Shown here: in pieces, positions 16,195 through 24,281 of the stretch
How positions within the stretch are numbered: the stretch's first letter is position 1
Layout of the letters: each line of letters starts with the position of its first letter
Source of the DNA: JAJPXI01 sp051867655
GTDB taxonomy: Bacteria > Bacillota > Clostridia > Oscillospirales > Oscillospiraceae
NCBI GenBank assembly: GCA_051867655.1
Contig: JBJDYV010000027.1
Span: forward strand, 62,001 to 126,000
Length of the DNA stretch: 64,000 bases
Direction of reading: 5' to 3'
Made by a program: the position numbers and the translations under genes
The notes under the pieces: generated by a model
What the model saw: only the letters and a program-made list of their open reading frames with translations
Told to the model about the DNA's origin: nothing
Databases searched by the model: none

Positions 16195-16224
16195 AAAAAT
16201 CCATGCCGCAAGGGCATGGATTTT
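16195..16224 (-). terminator. terminator after tRNA-Thr
   Basis: An 11-bp stem (AAATCCATGCC/GGCATGGATTT) ending in TTTTT on the minus strand, 2 bases past the tRNA CCA. Confidence 0.85.
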
Positions 16225-16226
16225 CT

Positions 16227-16302
16227 TGGAGCTACTGAGCGGACTTGAACCGCTGGCCTGCTGATTACGAATCAGCTGCTCTACCGACTGAGCTACAGTA
16301 GC
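16227..16302 (-). tRNA. tRNA-Thr (anticodon CGT)
   Basis: A full 76-base cloverleaf including encoded CCA. Acceptor GCTACTG/CAGTAGC, D arm GCTC...GAGC, anticodon arm GCTGA-TTCGTAA-TCAGC (anticodon CGT, reads ACG), variable loop AGGCC, T arm AGCGG-TTCAAGT-CCGCT, discriminator T. It lies inside the island that splits another tRNA-Thr with the same anticodon loop. Confidence 0.95.
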
Positions 16303-16394
16303 ATTTCTTATGAGAATTGGCTCTTTCGCCATACCCTATTTTTAGTTTACCACACTTTGTGGCTTTTGAAAAGGAATTCCTTAACTACAACCGG

Positions 16395-16443
16395 CGACCT
16401 GCTGATTACGAATCAGCTGCTCTACCGACTGGGCTATACCAGC
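16395..16443 (-). pseudogene. 5' part of a split tRNA-Thr gene
   Basis: The 49 bases from acceptor GCTGGTA through the D arm, anticodon arm GCTGA-TTCGTAA-TCAGC and variable loop AGGTC are present. After GGTCG the sequence departs from any tRNA. The D stem already has one mismatch (GCCC/GAGC), a sign of decay. Its 3' part is at 13954-13980. A consensus promoter just upstream is intact. Confidence 0.8.
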
Positions 16444-16475
16444 ATCGGACTGCTTACTTTTTCGCAAGTGGGTTG

Positions 16476-16504
16476 ATTATACACTTTTTTCTTTCTTTCG
16501 TCAA
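16476..16504 (-). promoter_or_regulatory. tRNA promoter
   Basis: Minus strand TTGACG (16499-16504), 17 bases, TATAAT (16476-16481). It belongs to the split tRNA-Thr and now drives the intact tRNA-Thr 170 bases downstream. Confidence 0.8.
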
Positions 16505-16714
16505 GCCCTTCCCGCGATTGGTTTTTTACCGGCCGGCCCCCGTTCCTATACATTTCGTATACAGTGTGTTTTCCGGGTAAATTTCAGGCATGGATGCAGC
16601 GTGCGAACAGGCTGTTTTTTGCGGTAAAATCGTTCAGTTTTTATGTATATAAGAGGAAAACTGGTAAGCCTCAAGTTTTACATAACCTCTTATGATAAAA
16701 GAAACTACAACCAG

Positions 16715-16800
16715 TTATACACATTTTCCACAGCTTTTTCCACACCGCTCAACCAGCGTTCTCCCAGGACTTTTCCACCTTTTCCACTCTTTTTTCCACA
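16715..16800 (+). other. cluster of DnaA-box-like 9-mers
   Basis: TTATACACA (16715-16723) is a perfect R-type DnaA box. It is followed in the same orientation by TTTTCCACA at 16724, 16736 and 16792 (one mismatch each) and TTTTCCACC/T at 16771 and 16780. The whole gene-free stretch 16505-16887 is AT-rich, with AT runs at 16640-16700. No dnaA, dnaN or rpmH is nearby, so origin function is not shown; DnaA titration or regulation is as likely. Confidence 0.5.
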
Positions 16801-16887
16801 AGCCGCAAAGTGAATAACGATCTTTTCCCCCACCGGTTTTTACTTTACATAATTCGTTTATTTTCGTGAAAAAACGGGGCTGATGAC

Positions 16888-17898
16888 TCAGCCCCGGCCA
16901 ATGTCCCGCGTGGCGTAGGCGTTCAGCTCCATGCCCGCCGTATGCCCCGCCAAATATTCGTAATAGCCCTGGCAGCCGATCATGGCGGCGTTATCGCCGC
17001 ACAGGGCCAGATCGGGCAGCCACAGCTTGCAGCCGTGCTCCCGGCAGGAGCGCTCCAGGTCGCGCCGGATGCGGGAGTTGGCAGCCACACCGCCAGCGGC
17101 GGCCACACGCTTACAGTGGGTCAGCCGCACCGCTTCCATCACCCGGGGGATCAGGCTGTCGGATACGGCGGCGGAGAAGGAGGCCGCCAGGTCGGGCAGA
17201 TCCAGCTGCTCCCCCTTCTGCTCCGCGTTGTGGATCAGGTTCAGCACCGCCGTTTTCAGTCCGGAGAAGGACATGTCCAGCGGGTGATCGTGGACGGCCG
17301 CCCGGGGAAACGGATAGCGGGTGTCATTTCCGCTCTGGGACAGTTTGTCCAGCGGCCCGCCGCCGGGGTAGCCCAGACCCAGCACCCGGGCAGTTTTGTC
17401 AAAGCACTCCCCCGCCGCGTCGTCCCGGGTCGCCCCCAGCACCTCCATATCTGTGTAGTCCTTCACATGGACGATGGCGGTGGTACCGCCGGAGACGCAC
17501 AGGCACACAAAGGGCGGCTCCAGGTCGGCATGAGTCAGGTAGTTGGCGGCGATGTGGCCCCGCACATGGTGGACGGGGATCAGGGGGATGTCCAGGGCAA
17601 AGGCCACCGACTTGGCGAAGTTGACCCCCACCAGCACCGCGCCGATCAGGCCGGGAGCGTAGGTCACCGCCACGGCGTCCAGGTCGGCCCGCTTCAGCTC
17701 CGCCCGCTTCAACGCCTCCTCCGCCAGGGGCACGATGGCCTCCACGTGCTTGCGGGAGGCGATCTCAGGCACCACGCCGCCGTAAATGGCGTGCATATCC
17801 GCCTGGGACGCGATGACCGAAGACAGCACCGTGCGGCCGTCTTTCACGATGGCGGCGGCGGTCTCGTCGCAGGAGGATTCAATAGCCAAAAAATTCAT
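16888..17898 (-). CDS. tsaD: tRNA N6-adenosine threonylcarbamoyltransferase TsaD
   Basis: Transfers the threonylcarbamoyl group to A37 of ANN-reading tRNAs with TsaB and TsaE. The 336-aa ASKHA-fold protein has MNFLAIESSCDETAAAIV at its start, metal-binding HHVRGHIAAN, VSGGTTAIVHV and GGVAANSRIRRDLER. I chose the ATG at 17898 (AAGGAGAT upstream, ATGA overlap with the preceding gene's stop) over one 33 bases earlier. It ends the polA-rimI-GNAT-tsaD run; rimI beside tsaD is a common bacterial neighbour pair. Confidence 0.95.
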   Translation of the reverse strand: MNFLAIESSCDETAAAIVKDGRTVLSSVIASQADMHAIYGGVVPEIASRKHVEAIVPLAEEALKRAELKRADLDAVAVTYAPGLIGAVLVGVNFAKSVAFALDIPLIPVHHVRGHIAANYLTHADLEPPFVCLCVSGGTTAIVHVKDYTDMEVLGATRDDAAGECFDKTARVLGLGYPGGGPLDKLSQSGNDTRYPFPRAAVHDHPLDMSFSGLKTAVLNLIHNAEQKGEQLDLPDLAASFSAAVSDSLIPRVMEAVRLTHCKRVAAAGGVAANSRIRRDLERSCREHGCKLWLPDLALCGDNAAMIGCQGYYEYLAGHTAGMELNAYATRDIGRG

Positions 17899-18512
17899 GG
17901 AAAGATCTCCTTCTCGTCTTCCTCCATCCATGCGGGCGCGGGGTTAATCGCCTCCCCCGGGCCCAGGGGCAGTTGGATGTACCGGGCCATATGCGCCGGG
18001 GAGAAATAATCCGCGTACACGCTGCGGTGCAGTTTTTCGACCCTGCGGTCATCCTGCTCCGGTCCCCGGTACAGGCAGTTGAAGTGCACGCCGAACAGGG
18101 CGCACTCGTAGTCCAGCACCCGGAAGCCGTTGCGCAGGTAAAAGCCGATGCGCCGGCAGCGCAGGTCGTTTTCCGCCGGATCGTCCGAATCGACCGCTTC
18201 CACCTCGCCGAAGATCTGCCCGTACCGTTCGGCCAGCAGGGCCAGGATCTGGGTCCCCAGGCCGCCGCTGCGCTTGCCCCGCAGCACGCCGAAATACTCC
18301 AGCAGGCCGCCGCTGCGGTCCGCGGGCAGCCACACCATGGCGTACCCCACGGCCTCGCCGTCCTCCAGGACCAGCAGCGGATCATATACACCCATATCCA
18401 TCAACCGGAGCATGGAGCGCACCGGTTTCAGCTCCGCCTTAGGAAAATCAAAAACCATTTCTCCGTTGTAGAGCCGTTCCAGTTCTTCTTTATTCAGCAG
18501 CTTCAGTTCCAT
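17895..18512 (-). CDS. GNAT-family N-acetyltransferase
   Basis: 205 aa. The acetyl-CoA loop is YFGVLRGKRSGGLGTQILALL (residues ~75-95, R-x-x-G-x-G type), preceded by DPLLVLEDGEAVGYAMVWL and followed by the strand FGEVEAVDSDDP and RRIGFYLRNGFRVLDYECALFG. The acceptor is unknown. It overlaps rimI by 23 bases upstream and tsaD by 4 bases downstream, so it is in the same transcript. A ~60-residue C-terminal extension past the GNAT core (from LYRGPEQDDRRVEKLH) has no motif I recognise. Confidence 0.85.
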   Translation of the reverse strand: MELKLLNKEELERLYNGEMVFDFPKAELKPVRSMLRLMDMGVYDPLLVLEDGEAVGYAMVWLPADRSGGLLEYFGVLRGKRSGGLGTQILALLAERYGQIFGEVEAVDSDDPAENDLRCRRIGFYLRNGFRVLDYECALFGVHFNCLYRGPEQDDRRVEKLHRSVYADYFSPAHMARYIQLPLGPGEAINPAPAWMEEDEKEIFP

Positions 18513-18954
18513 TGTTAAACTCCAACGTCATCAAAATCGCGTCCTCCCGGGGGGCGCTGTAGTAGTTTTTCCGTCTGCCCACCTGGGCAAAGCCGTGCTT
18601 CATATAAAACTGAATGGCCGGGGTGTTGGACGGGCGCACCTCCAGGGTCAGGAAGGCCAGATTGGCCTGCCCGAAGCGCAGGAACGCGCCCAGCAGGGCC
18701 TCCCCCACCCCCTGGCGGCGGTACTCCTCCCGCACGGCGATGTTGTCGATATACCCCTCGTCCGCCGCCACGTGCAGTCCGGCGTAGCCCAGCACGGTGC
18801 CGTCCTCGCCTTCCGCTACAATGAAGCTGGCGCACAGGTTGTCCAGCTCCTCCTCCAGCATGGGCACCGTCCAGGGTGAGGAGAAGCACTCCTTTTCGAT
18901 CTCCGCGATGGCGCTGAGATGGCTTTTATCCATGGGAACCAGTTTATAATTCAT
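18490..18954 (-). CDS. rimI: ribosomal protein S18-alanine N-acetyltransferase-like GNAT
   Basis: 154 aa, single GNAT domain: IAEIEKECFSSPWTVPMLEEEL at the N-terminus, GYIDNIAVREEYRRQGVGEALL (acetyl-CoA loop Q-G-V-G), LTLEVRPSNTPAIQFYMKHGFAQVGRRKNYY at the C-terminus. This is the RimI pattern, and its place next to tsaD supports the call. The ATG at 18954 overlaps the polA stop (TGA/ATG), which indicates coupling. It acetylates the S18 N-terminus in well-studied relatives; targets here are inferred. Confidence 0.9.
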   Translation of the reverse strand: MNYKLVPMDKSHLSAIAEIEKECFSSPWTVPMLEEELDNLCASFIVAEGEDGTVLGYAGLHVAADEGYIDNIAVREEYRRQGVGEALLGAFLRFGQANLAFLTLEVRPSNTPAIQFYMKHGFAQVGRRKNYYSAPREDAILMTLEFNNGTEAAE

Positions 18955-21608
18955 GCCTTTGCCTCCCCCCAGCTTTTGCCCGCGCCCGCGTCGGCGGTCA
19001 GGGGCACGGACAGCTGGACCACGCCCTCCATCTCCCGCTCCAGCAGGGCTTTCACCGCGTCCTGTTCCTCCTCCGGGCACTCCACGATCAGCTCGTCGTG
19101 GACCTGGAGCACCAGCCGCCCCTGCAGCCCTGCATCCCGCAGGGCCTGGTCCACCCGGATCATGGCCAGCTTGATGATGTCGGCCGCGGTGCCCTGGATG
19201 GGCATATTCAGGGCCACCCGCTCCCCGAAGGAGCGCAGGTTGAAGTTGGAGGATTTCAGCTCGGGCAGCCAGCGCCGCCGGCCGAACAGGGTGACTACAG
19301 AACCGTCCCGCCGGGCCTTTTCCACGATGTCGGTCATATAGGCCGCCACCCCGGCGTATTTGGCAAAATAGCGGTCCATATACTCCTTGGCCTCGGCCCG
19401 GGTGACCCCGATATCCTGGGACAGAGAGAACTCCGAGATGCCATATACGATGCCGAAGTTGACCGCCTTGGCGCTGCGGCGCATCTGAGGCGTCACGTCC
19501 CCAGGCTCCACGCCGAACACCCGGGCGGCGGTGGCGGTGTGGATGTCCTCGCCACTGAGAAATGCCGCCTGCATCTCCTTGTCGTCGGCGATGTGGGCCA
19601 GCAGGCGCAGCTCGATCTGGGAGTAATCCGCGTCCACCAGGGTCCAGCCGGGGCGGGCGTGGAACATATACCGCATCTGCGCGCCCAGCTCGGTGCGCAC
19701 GGGGATGTTCTGCAGATTCGGCTCGGTGGAGGACAGCCGCCCGGTGGCGGTGACGGTGTTCTGGAAGGTGGTGTGGATGCGCCCGTCCTCGCCGATGACC
19801 TTGGACAGGCCGTCCACATAGGTGGATTTCAGCTTGGCGTACTGGCGGTACTCCAGAATGCGGTCGATGATGGGGTGCTTGCCCCGCAGCTTCTCCAGCA
19901 CCTCGGCGTTGGTGGAATAGCCCGTCTTGGTCTTTTTCACCGGCGGCAGGCCCAGCTTGTCGAACAGGATATGGCCCAGCTGCTGGGTGGAGTTGATGTT
20001 GAAGGTCTCCCCCGCCAGATCGTAGATAGTCTGCTCGTCTTCTTTGATGCGCGCGTCCAGCTTTTCTCCAAACTCCGCCAAGGCCCTGCGGTCCACCAGA
20101 AAGCCCTCCCGCTCCATGCGGGCCAGCACCGGGCACAGGGGCAGTTCGATGTCGTAAAAAACCTTGTCCAGCCCCAGCTCCGTCAGGCGGGGGGCCAGGG
20201 TCTTGTACAGCAGCTCCACCAGGGCCACATGGCTCATCCACGCCCCCAGGGGCGCGGCGGGGTCGGCCAGGGGGCCGAAGGCGTCCGGGGCCTGATAGAC
20301 CGCCGCCTTGGGCGTCTCGAAATTAAAATAGGTGACGGACAGCTTGTCCAGCTCGTAGCTGCCGTCGGTGGGGGCCAGCAGGTAGGCCGCCAGGGCGGTG
20401 TCAAACACGAACCCGTCGGTGGACAGGCCCTCGTTCAGCAGCTCCCCCATCAGGGGCTTCACGTCGTGGGACACCTTTTTTACGTCGGCCGAAAAGAAGC
20501 CGCGCAGGAAGTCGTTGTAGCACTCCAGCTTGTCCGCGAAGAACAGGGCGCAGCGGCCGTGGTCCTCCTCGCCCCACTCCACACACACGCCGTTCAGGCC
20601 GGGCAGAGCCAGGAAGGAGACGGACTCCTTTTCCCGGAACGCAGCTAACAGTTCTTCCATGCGCTCGCGCTCGGTGACGACCTCGCTCTCGCAGGTGCCC
20701 TCCACCGTCTGTTCCGCCGCAGGGGCATTCCCCTGGGGCGCTTTCAGGCCCAGCTTGTCGATCAGCTTGGAAAACTCCAGGTCCAGGAACAGCTCATACA
20801 AAACGGGGCCATTGGGGTCGCGGCGCAGCGCGTCCTCCGGCTGGAAGTCGATGGGCGCGTCGGTGTGGATGGTGGCCAGGTCGTAGGACATTTTGGCCAT
20901 TTCCTCGCCCTCGGCCAGCTTTTTCAATACGGCGGGCTTGGCCTCCACCTGATCCAGATCGGCATAAATGGCTTCTACACTTCCGTAGCGCTGGATCAGA
21001 TCCAACGCGGTCTTCTCCCCCACGCCCTTGACGCCGGGGATGTTGTCACTGGCGTCCCCCATCAGGGCCTTCAGGTCGATCATGTGAATGGGGTCGAAGC
21101 CGTACTCCTCCCGGAACGCGGCGGGGGTCATGGCGCGGGTGGTGGTCTGCCCCATGCGGGTGGTCACCAGGTCCACCGTCACCGTGTCGCTGACCAGCTG
21201 CAGGGAATCCTTGTCCCCGGTGACCGCCACGGTCTCCCAGCCCTGCTCCGTGCCCCGCCGGGCGATGGTGCCGATCAGGTCGTCGGCCTCCCACCCCTCC
21301 AGCTCGTAGCGGGGGATGTTCATGGCGTCCAGCACCTGCTTGAGCACCGGCATCTGCGCCGCCAGCTCGTCGGGCATCCCCTTCCGGGTGGCCTTGTAGC
21401 CGTCGTAGGCCAGATGACGGAAGGTGGGGGCCTTCAAATCAAAAGTGCAGCATACCGCGTCCGGCTGCTCCTGCTCCAGCAGCTTGAGCAGGATGTTCAC
21501 AAACCCGAACACGGCGTTGGTGGGCCGCCCGTCCCGGGTGTTGAGCATCCGCACCCCGTAAAAGGCGCGGTTGACGATGGAGTTGCCGTCGATGACCATG
21601 AGCTTCAT
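18951..21608 (-). CDS. polA: DNA polymerase I
   Basis: 885 aa with the three Pol I domains. The 5'-3' exonuclease is at 1-~290 (MVIDGNSIVNRAFYG, WEADDLIGTIAR, DNIPGVKGVGEKTA). The 3'-5' exonuclease-like domain is at ~310-480, and the polymerase follows (DYSQIELRLLAHI, RRSAKAVNFGIVYGIS, VLQVHDELIVECP). The middle domain lacks the DxE of ExoI (VSFLALPGL) and the YxxxD of ExoIII, so proofreading is probably lost, as in many Firmicutes. It fills gaps in repair and Okazaki processing. It heads a four-gene run with rimI, GNAT and tsaD. Confidence 0.96.
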   Translation of the reverse strand: MKLMVIDGNSIVNRAFYGVRMLNTRDGRPTNAVFGFVNILLKLLEQEQPDAVCCTFDLKAPTFRHLAYDGYKATRKGMPDELAAQMPVLKQVLDAMNIPRYELEGWEADDLIGTIARRGTEQGWETVAVTGDKDSLQLVSDTVTVDLVTTRMGQTTTRAMTPAAFREEYGFDPIHMIDLKALMGDASDNIPGVKGVGEKTALDLIQRYGSVEAIYADLDQVEAKPAVLKKLAEGEEMAKMSYDLATIHTDAPIDFQPEDALRRDPNGPVLYELFLDLEFSKLIDKLGLKAPQGNAPAAEQTVEGTCESEVVTERERMEELLAAFREKESVSFLALPGLNGVCVEWGEEDHGRCALFFADKLECYNDFLRGFFSADVKKVSHDVKPLMGELLNEGLSTDGFVFDTALAAYLLAPTDGSYELDKLSVTYFNFETPKAAVYQAPDAFGPLADPAAPLGAWMSHVALVELLYKTLAPRLTELGLDKVFYDIELPLCPVLARMEREGFLVDRRALAEFGEKLDARIKEDEQTIYDLAGETFNINSTQQLGHILFDKLGLPPVKKTKTGYSTNAEVLEKLRGKHPIIDRILEYRQYAKLKSTYVDGLSKVIGEDGRIHTTFQNTVTATGRLSSTEPNLQNIPVRTELGAQMRYMFHARPGWTLVDADYSQIELRLLAHIADDKEMQAAFLSGEDIHTATAARVFGVEPGDVTPQMRRSAKAVNFGIVYGISEFSLSQDIGVTRAEAKEYMDRYFAKYAGVAAYMTDIVEKARRDGSVVTLFGRRRWLPELKSSNFNLRSFGERVALNMPIQGTAADIIKLAMIRVDQALRDAGLQGRLVLQVHDELIVECPEEEQDAVKALLEREMEGVVQLSVPLTADAGAGKSWGEAKA

Positions 21609-21670
21609 GGGAAGCCTCCTGAAAATGATTTATTGTATAGTATACCAGTTTTCCCCCCTTCGGGCAAGGG

Positions 21671-21700
21671 AAAACCGGACGTTCCGAAAGAACGTCCGGC
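21671..21700 (-). terminator. terminator between thiN and polA
   Basis: A 10-bp stem (CCGGACGTTC/GAACGTCCGG) followed by TTTT on the minus strand. Confidence 0.7.
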
Positions 21701-21706
21701 CGGGGT

Positions 21707-22357
21707 TCAGGAATGGGTGGGCAGCTCCGCGCCGTCCGCCGGCTGCCACAGGGCGAGCAGGGTGCCGTCGGCCACAGAAACACGCGCGGTTTGGCCCAAA
21801 AATTCGTTGCTGACGCCCAGGGGGTGCTCCAGGGTCAGCGCGGCGTTTTCCAGCGGGTAGAGCAGGCCGGTCAGGGTGACGCCCTGGGCCGTGCCACCCC
21901 AGGCGAACAGGGAGAAAGTCCCGGTGTGCTCCTGCCCAAAAGTCAGCGCACCGTTGTGCACAGCGGTGATTGCGGTGTCCTCCCCCAGCAGGAAGGCGGG
22001 ACAGCCCCGCCGGGCCAGATAGGCCAGGATGTGCAGGTTGGCCAGGGTGTGGTCCAGCCGCCCGCCCAGGCCACCGTAGAGAAGGAACCGGGTGCAGCCC
22101 CGCGCCAGGCCCTCCCGGACGGCCAGCATCATGTCGGTGTCATCCTTCATGACCGGATGCTGAACCACCTCCACATCCCCGGGCACATGCCCCAGGGAGT
22201 CGAAGTCCCCCACCGCCAGATCCGGGGTAATCCCCCACTGCCGCAGGCGGTCGTAGCCGCCGTCGGCGGCGATGAGAAAGCCGTTGGAACAAGCGGCGGG
22301 AGTCAATGTCAACGCGCCGTACTCCCCCGCGCCGAAGATCAAACAGGTCAGGCTCAT
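21707..22357 (-). CDS. thiN: thiamine diphosphokinase
   Basis: 216 aa, makes thiamine diphosphate from thiamine and ATP. Motifs are FLIAADGGYDRLRQWGITPDLAVGDFDSLG (catalytic Asp cluster), HPVMKDDTDMMLAV and LYGGLGGRLDHTLANLHIL, then the C-terminal thiamine-binding beta-sandwich (GVTLTGLLYPLENAALTLEHPLGVSNEFLG). It is 1 base from the MATE gene upstream, so the two share a transcript. The product is the cofactor of the oxidoreductase at 8888-11882, though nothing ties their regulation. Confidence 0.93.
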   Translation of the reverse strand: MSLTCLIFGAGEYGALTLTPAACSNGFLIAADGGYDRLRQWGITPDLAVGDFDSLGHVPGDVEVVQHPVMKDDTDMMLAVREGLARGCTRFLLYGGLGGRLDHTLANLHILAYLARRGCPAFLLGEDTAITAVHNGALTFGQEHTGTFSLFAWGGTAQGVTLTGLLYPLENAALTLEHPLGVSNEFLGQTARVSVADGTLLALWQPADGAELPTHS

Positions 22358-22358
22358 G

Positions 22359-23741
22359 TCACACCCCCACGGATTGGCTCGGCTTGTCCGGCAGGCGGCC
22401 CAGAGGCCGGTAGACCGTACAATACATCGTCAGATAAGAGGCCAGGCCGCCGACGAACTGGGAGACCGCCTCCGCCACGAAGACCCCGGTGGTCCCCATG
22501 CCCAGCAGGGGCAGGAGCACCGTCAGCGGGGCGTTGATGATGGCCTTACGCAGCAGGGAGAAAAACACCGCCTGTTTGGATTTTCCCAGGCCCACGAAGA
22601 CCGACTGCGCGGCGATCTGCAGGGACATGAAAATGAACATGCAGAAGTAGATGCGAAGGGCCGGGATACCGGCGGCCACTGTGGCCGCGTCGTTGTTGAA
22701 CAGGCGGATCAGCGCCCCGGGGAAGGCCATGGCCGCCGCCCATGCGATCACCGCGTACCCCACCGTCACGCCCGTGGAGAAGCGGATACACTGGCGCACC
22801 CGGCTGTATTTTCCGGCCCCGTAGTTGTAGCCGATGACGGGCTGCGCGCCGTTGTTCAGCCCCTGGGTGACCATGAAGAACACTTCCCGCAGGGAGTTGA
22901 TGATGGTCATGATGCCCACATACAGGTCCCCGCCGTACACCTGCAGGGTCTTGTTGCACACCACCTGCACCAGGCTGTTGGTCAGGCTCATGAAGAACCC
23001 GGACAGCCCCAGGGAAATGATGCGCCCCACCCGCCGGGTCTGCAGGCGCAGGTTGCGCACCTTCAGCCGCAGGATGGCCTTTTTGCCCGTCAGGAATTTC
23101 AGGACCCACACCGCCGAGCAGCCTTGGGCGATGACCGTGGCCAGCGCCGCGCCCCGGACGCCCAGATCCAGGGCGAAAATGAAGATAGGGTCCAGCACCA
23201 GGTTGACCGCCGCGCCCACGACAACCGTCAGCATCCCGGTGCGGCCGAAGCCCTGGGCGTTGATGAAGGGGTTCATGCCCAGGCTGATCATGACAAACAG
23301 GGTGCCGCAGAGGTAAATACTCAGATATTCATTGGCATAGGGGAAGGTCACGTCGCTGGCACCGAACAGGTAGAGCATGGGGCGCTTGAACAGAAAGCAC
23401 ACCGCCGTGGTCAGCACACCCAGCAGGAGCAGCAGGGTGAACGAGTTGCCCATGACCCGCTCGGCCTCCTCGTTCTCCCCCTTGCCCCGCTCGATGGAGC
23501 ACAGGGGGCCGCCGCCCATGCCGCACAGGTTGGCAAAGGCATTCAGGATGGAGATGATGGGCATGGTAATCCCCAGCCCGGTCAGGGCCAGATGCCCGGT
23601 GCCGGGGAGGCGGCCCAGGTAGATCCGGTCCACCACGCTGTACAGGATATTCACCAGCTGTGCCGCTGTCATGGGCGCGGCCAGACTCAGGATCGCTTTG
23701 GGGATACTTCCCCGGGAAAAATCATTGCGCCGGTCGGACAC
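22359..23741 (-). CDS. MATE-family efflux transporter
   Basis: 460 aa, 12 predicted helices in two MatE repeats: LAAPMTAAQLVNILYSVVDRIYLG starts the first, GFIGRTGM-like QGFGRTGMLTVVVGAAVNLVLDPIFIFALDLG ends its half, and QPVIGYNYGAGKYSRVRQ begins the second. It is unlike the MATE pair at 4614-8190. I placed the start at GTG 23741 (GGGGTGAAAGG upstream). An in-frame ATG at 23846 would put the terminator of the previous gene and the TATAAT promoter inside the coding region. The likely export substrate is unknown. Confidence 0.88.
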   Translation of the reverse strand: MSDRRNDFSRGSIPKAILSLAAPMTAAQLVNILYSVVDRIYLGRLPGTGHLALTGLGITMPIISILNAFANLCGMGGGPLCSIERGKGENEEAERVMGNSFTLLLLLGVLTTAVCFLFKRPMLYLFGASDVTFPYANEYLSIYLCGTLFVMISLGMNPFINAQGFGRTGMLTVVVGAAVNLVLDPIFIFALDLGVRGAALATVIAQGCSAVWVLKFLTGKKAILRLKVRNLRLQTRRVGRIISLGLSGFFMSLTNSLVQVVCNKTLQVYGGDLYVGIMTIINSLREVFFMVTQGLNNGAQPVIGYNYGAGKYSRVRQCIRFSTGVTVGYAVIAWAAAMAFPGALIRLFNNDAATVAAGIPALRIYFCMFIFMSLQIAAQSVFVGLGKSKQAVFFSLLRKAIINAPLTVLLPLLGMGTTGVFVAEAVSQFVGGLASYLTMYCTVYRPLGRLPDKPSQSVGV

Positions 23742-23777
23742 GAACCTTTCACCCCAGCTTCCGAAAGATGATTCTTT

Positions 23778-23806
23778 ATTATATGTTCGTTGTTCCAAAA
23801 AAGCAA
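23778..23806 (-). promoter_or_regulatory. promoter of the MATE-thiN transcript
   Basis: Minus strand TTGCTT (23801-23806), 17 bases, TATAAT (23778-23783). The -35 box lies in the T-rich tail of the preceding terminator. Confidence 0.7.
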
Positions 23807-23831
23807 GCCGGGCGTCGATCAACGCCCGGCT
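23797..23831 (-). terminator. terminator of the 90-aa gene
   Basis: An 11-bp stem (AGCCGGGCGTT/AACGCCCGGCT type) followed by TGCTTTTTT on the minus strand, 15 bases past the stop. Confidence 0.85.
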
Positions 23832-23846
23832 ACCGCCCAGATTCAT

Positions 23847-24119
23847 TTACAGCCAATCGTCCACCACATCCCGCAGAGCACAAGGTGTGACAATGTTCCT
23901 GACCAACAGTTCCATCAACTCGTCGATGCGGGAAATGCTTACCGTGATGTTGGGCACTTCGCCGCTTTCGCCGTTCCGTTCCCTGATTCTGACCCCATAG
24001 CTTTCGCAGGAAAACCCCTGAGAAACTGTCGTCTCACCCACCAGGATGGAGTAGTCATAGATATGTACGTTCCCCTCCTCATCCCGGGCTTGCCTCAGTG
24101 CAACAGCCAGTTCTCTCAT
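23847..24119 (-). CDS. conserved small protein, unknown function (DUF6514-like)
   Basis: 90 aa. The sequence MRELAVALRQARDEEGNVHI, then YDYSILVGETTVSQGFSCES, YGVRIRERNGESGEVPNITV and ISRIDELMELLVRNIVTPCALRDVVDDWL. It looks like a two-strand/helix unit ending in a conserved helix plus DVVDDWL. It resembles small Oscillospiraceae proteins annotated DUF6514 (from memory). It is monocistronic, with RBS AGGAGGG and its own terminator. No membrane segment or catalytic motif is visible. Confidence 0.6.
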   Translation of the reverse strand: MRELAVALRQARDEEGNVHIYDYSILVGETTVSQGFSCESYGVRIRERNGESGEVPNITVSISRIDELMELLVRNIVTPCALRDVVDDWL

Positions 24120-24281
24120 TTTTTCATTTCCCTCCTATGTAAAAGTATCTTAAAGAAATTATAAGCACTTTTCGCTGGGTGTTTTTGTCGAATTTTGCGG
24201 TTACGCGGTTCAAAACCACACATTTTTCCACTTGTATTCCGAATTGATCTTTGCTACTCTCTTGTCGAGAGGAGGGAGAAC

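Noticed and set aside
16317..16580. 87-codon plus-strand frame beside the tRNA genes
   Set aside because: It runs antisense through the tRNA 5' half and the tRNA promoter; no RBS.
16505..16887. Chromosomal origin of replication
   Set aside because: DnaA-like boxes are present, but dnaA, dnaN, gyrB or rpmH are absent and the flanking genes (tsaD, tRNA) are not typical; reported only as a box cluster.
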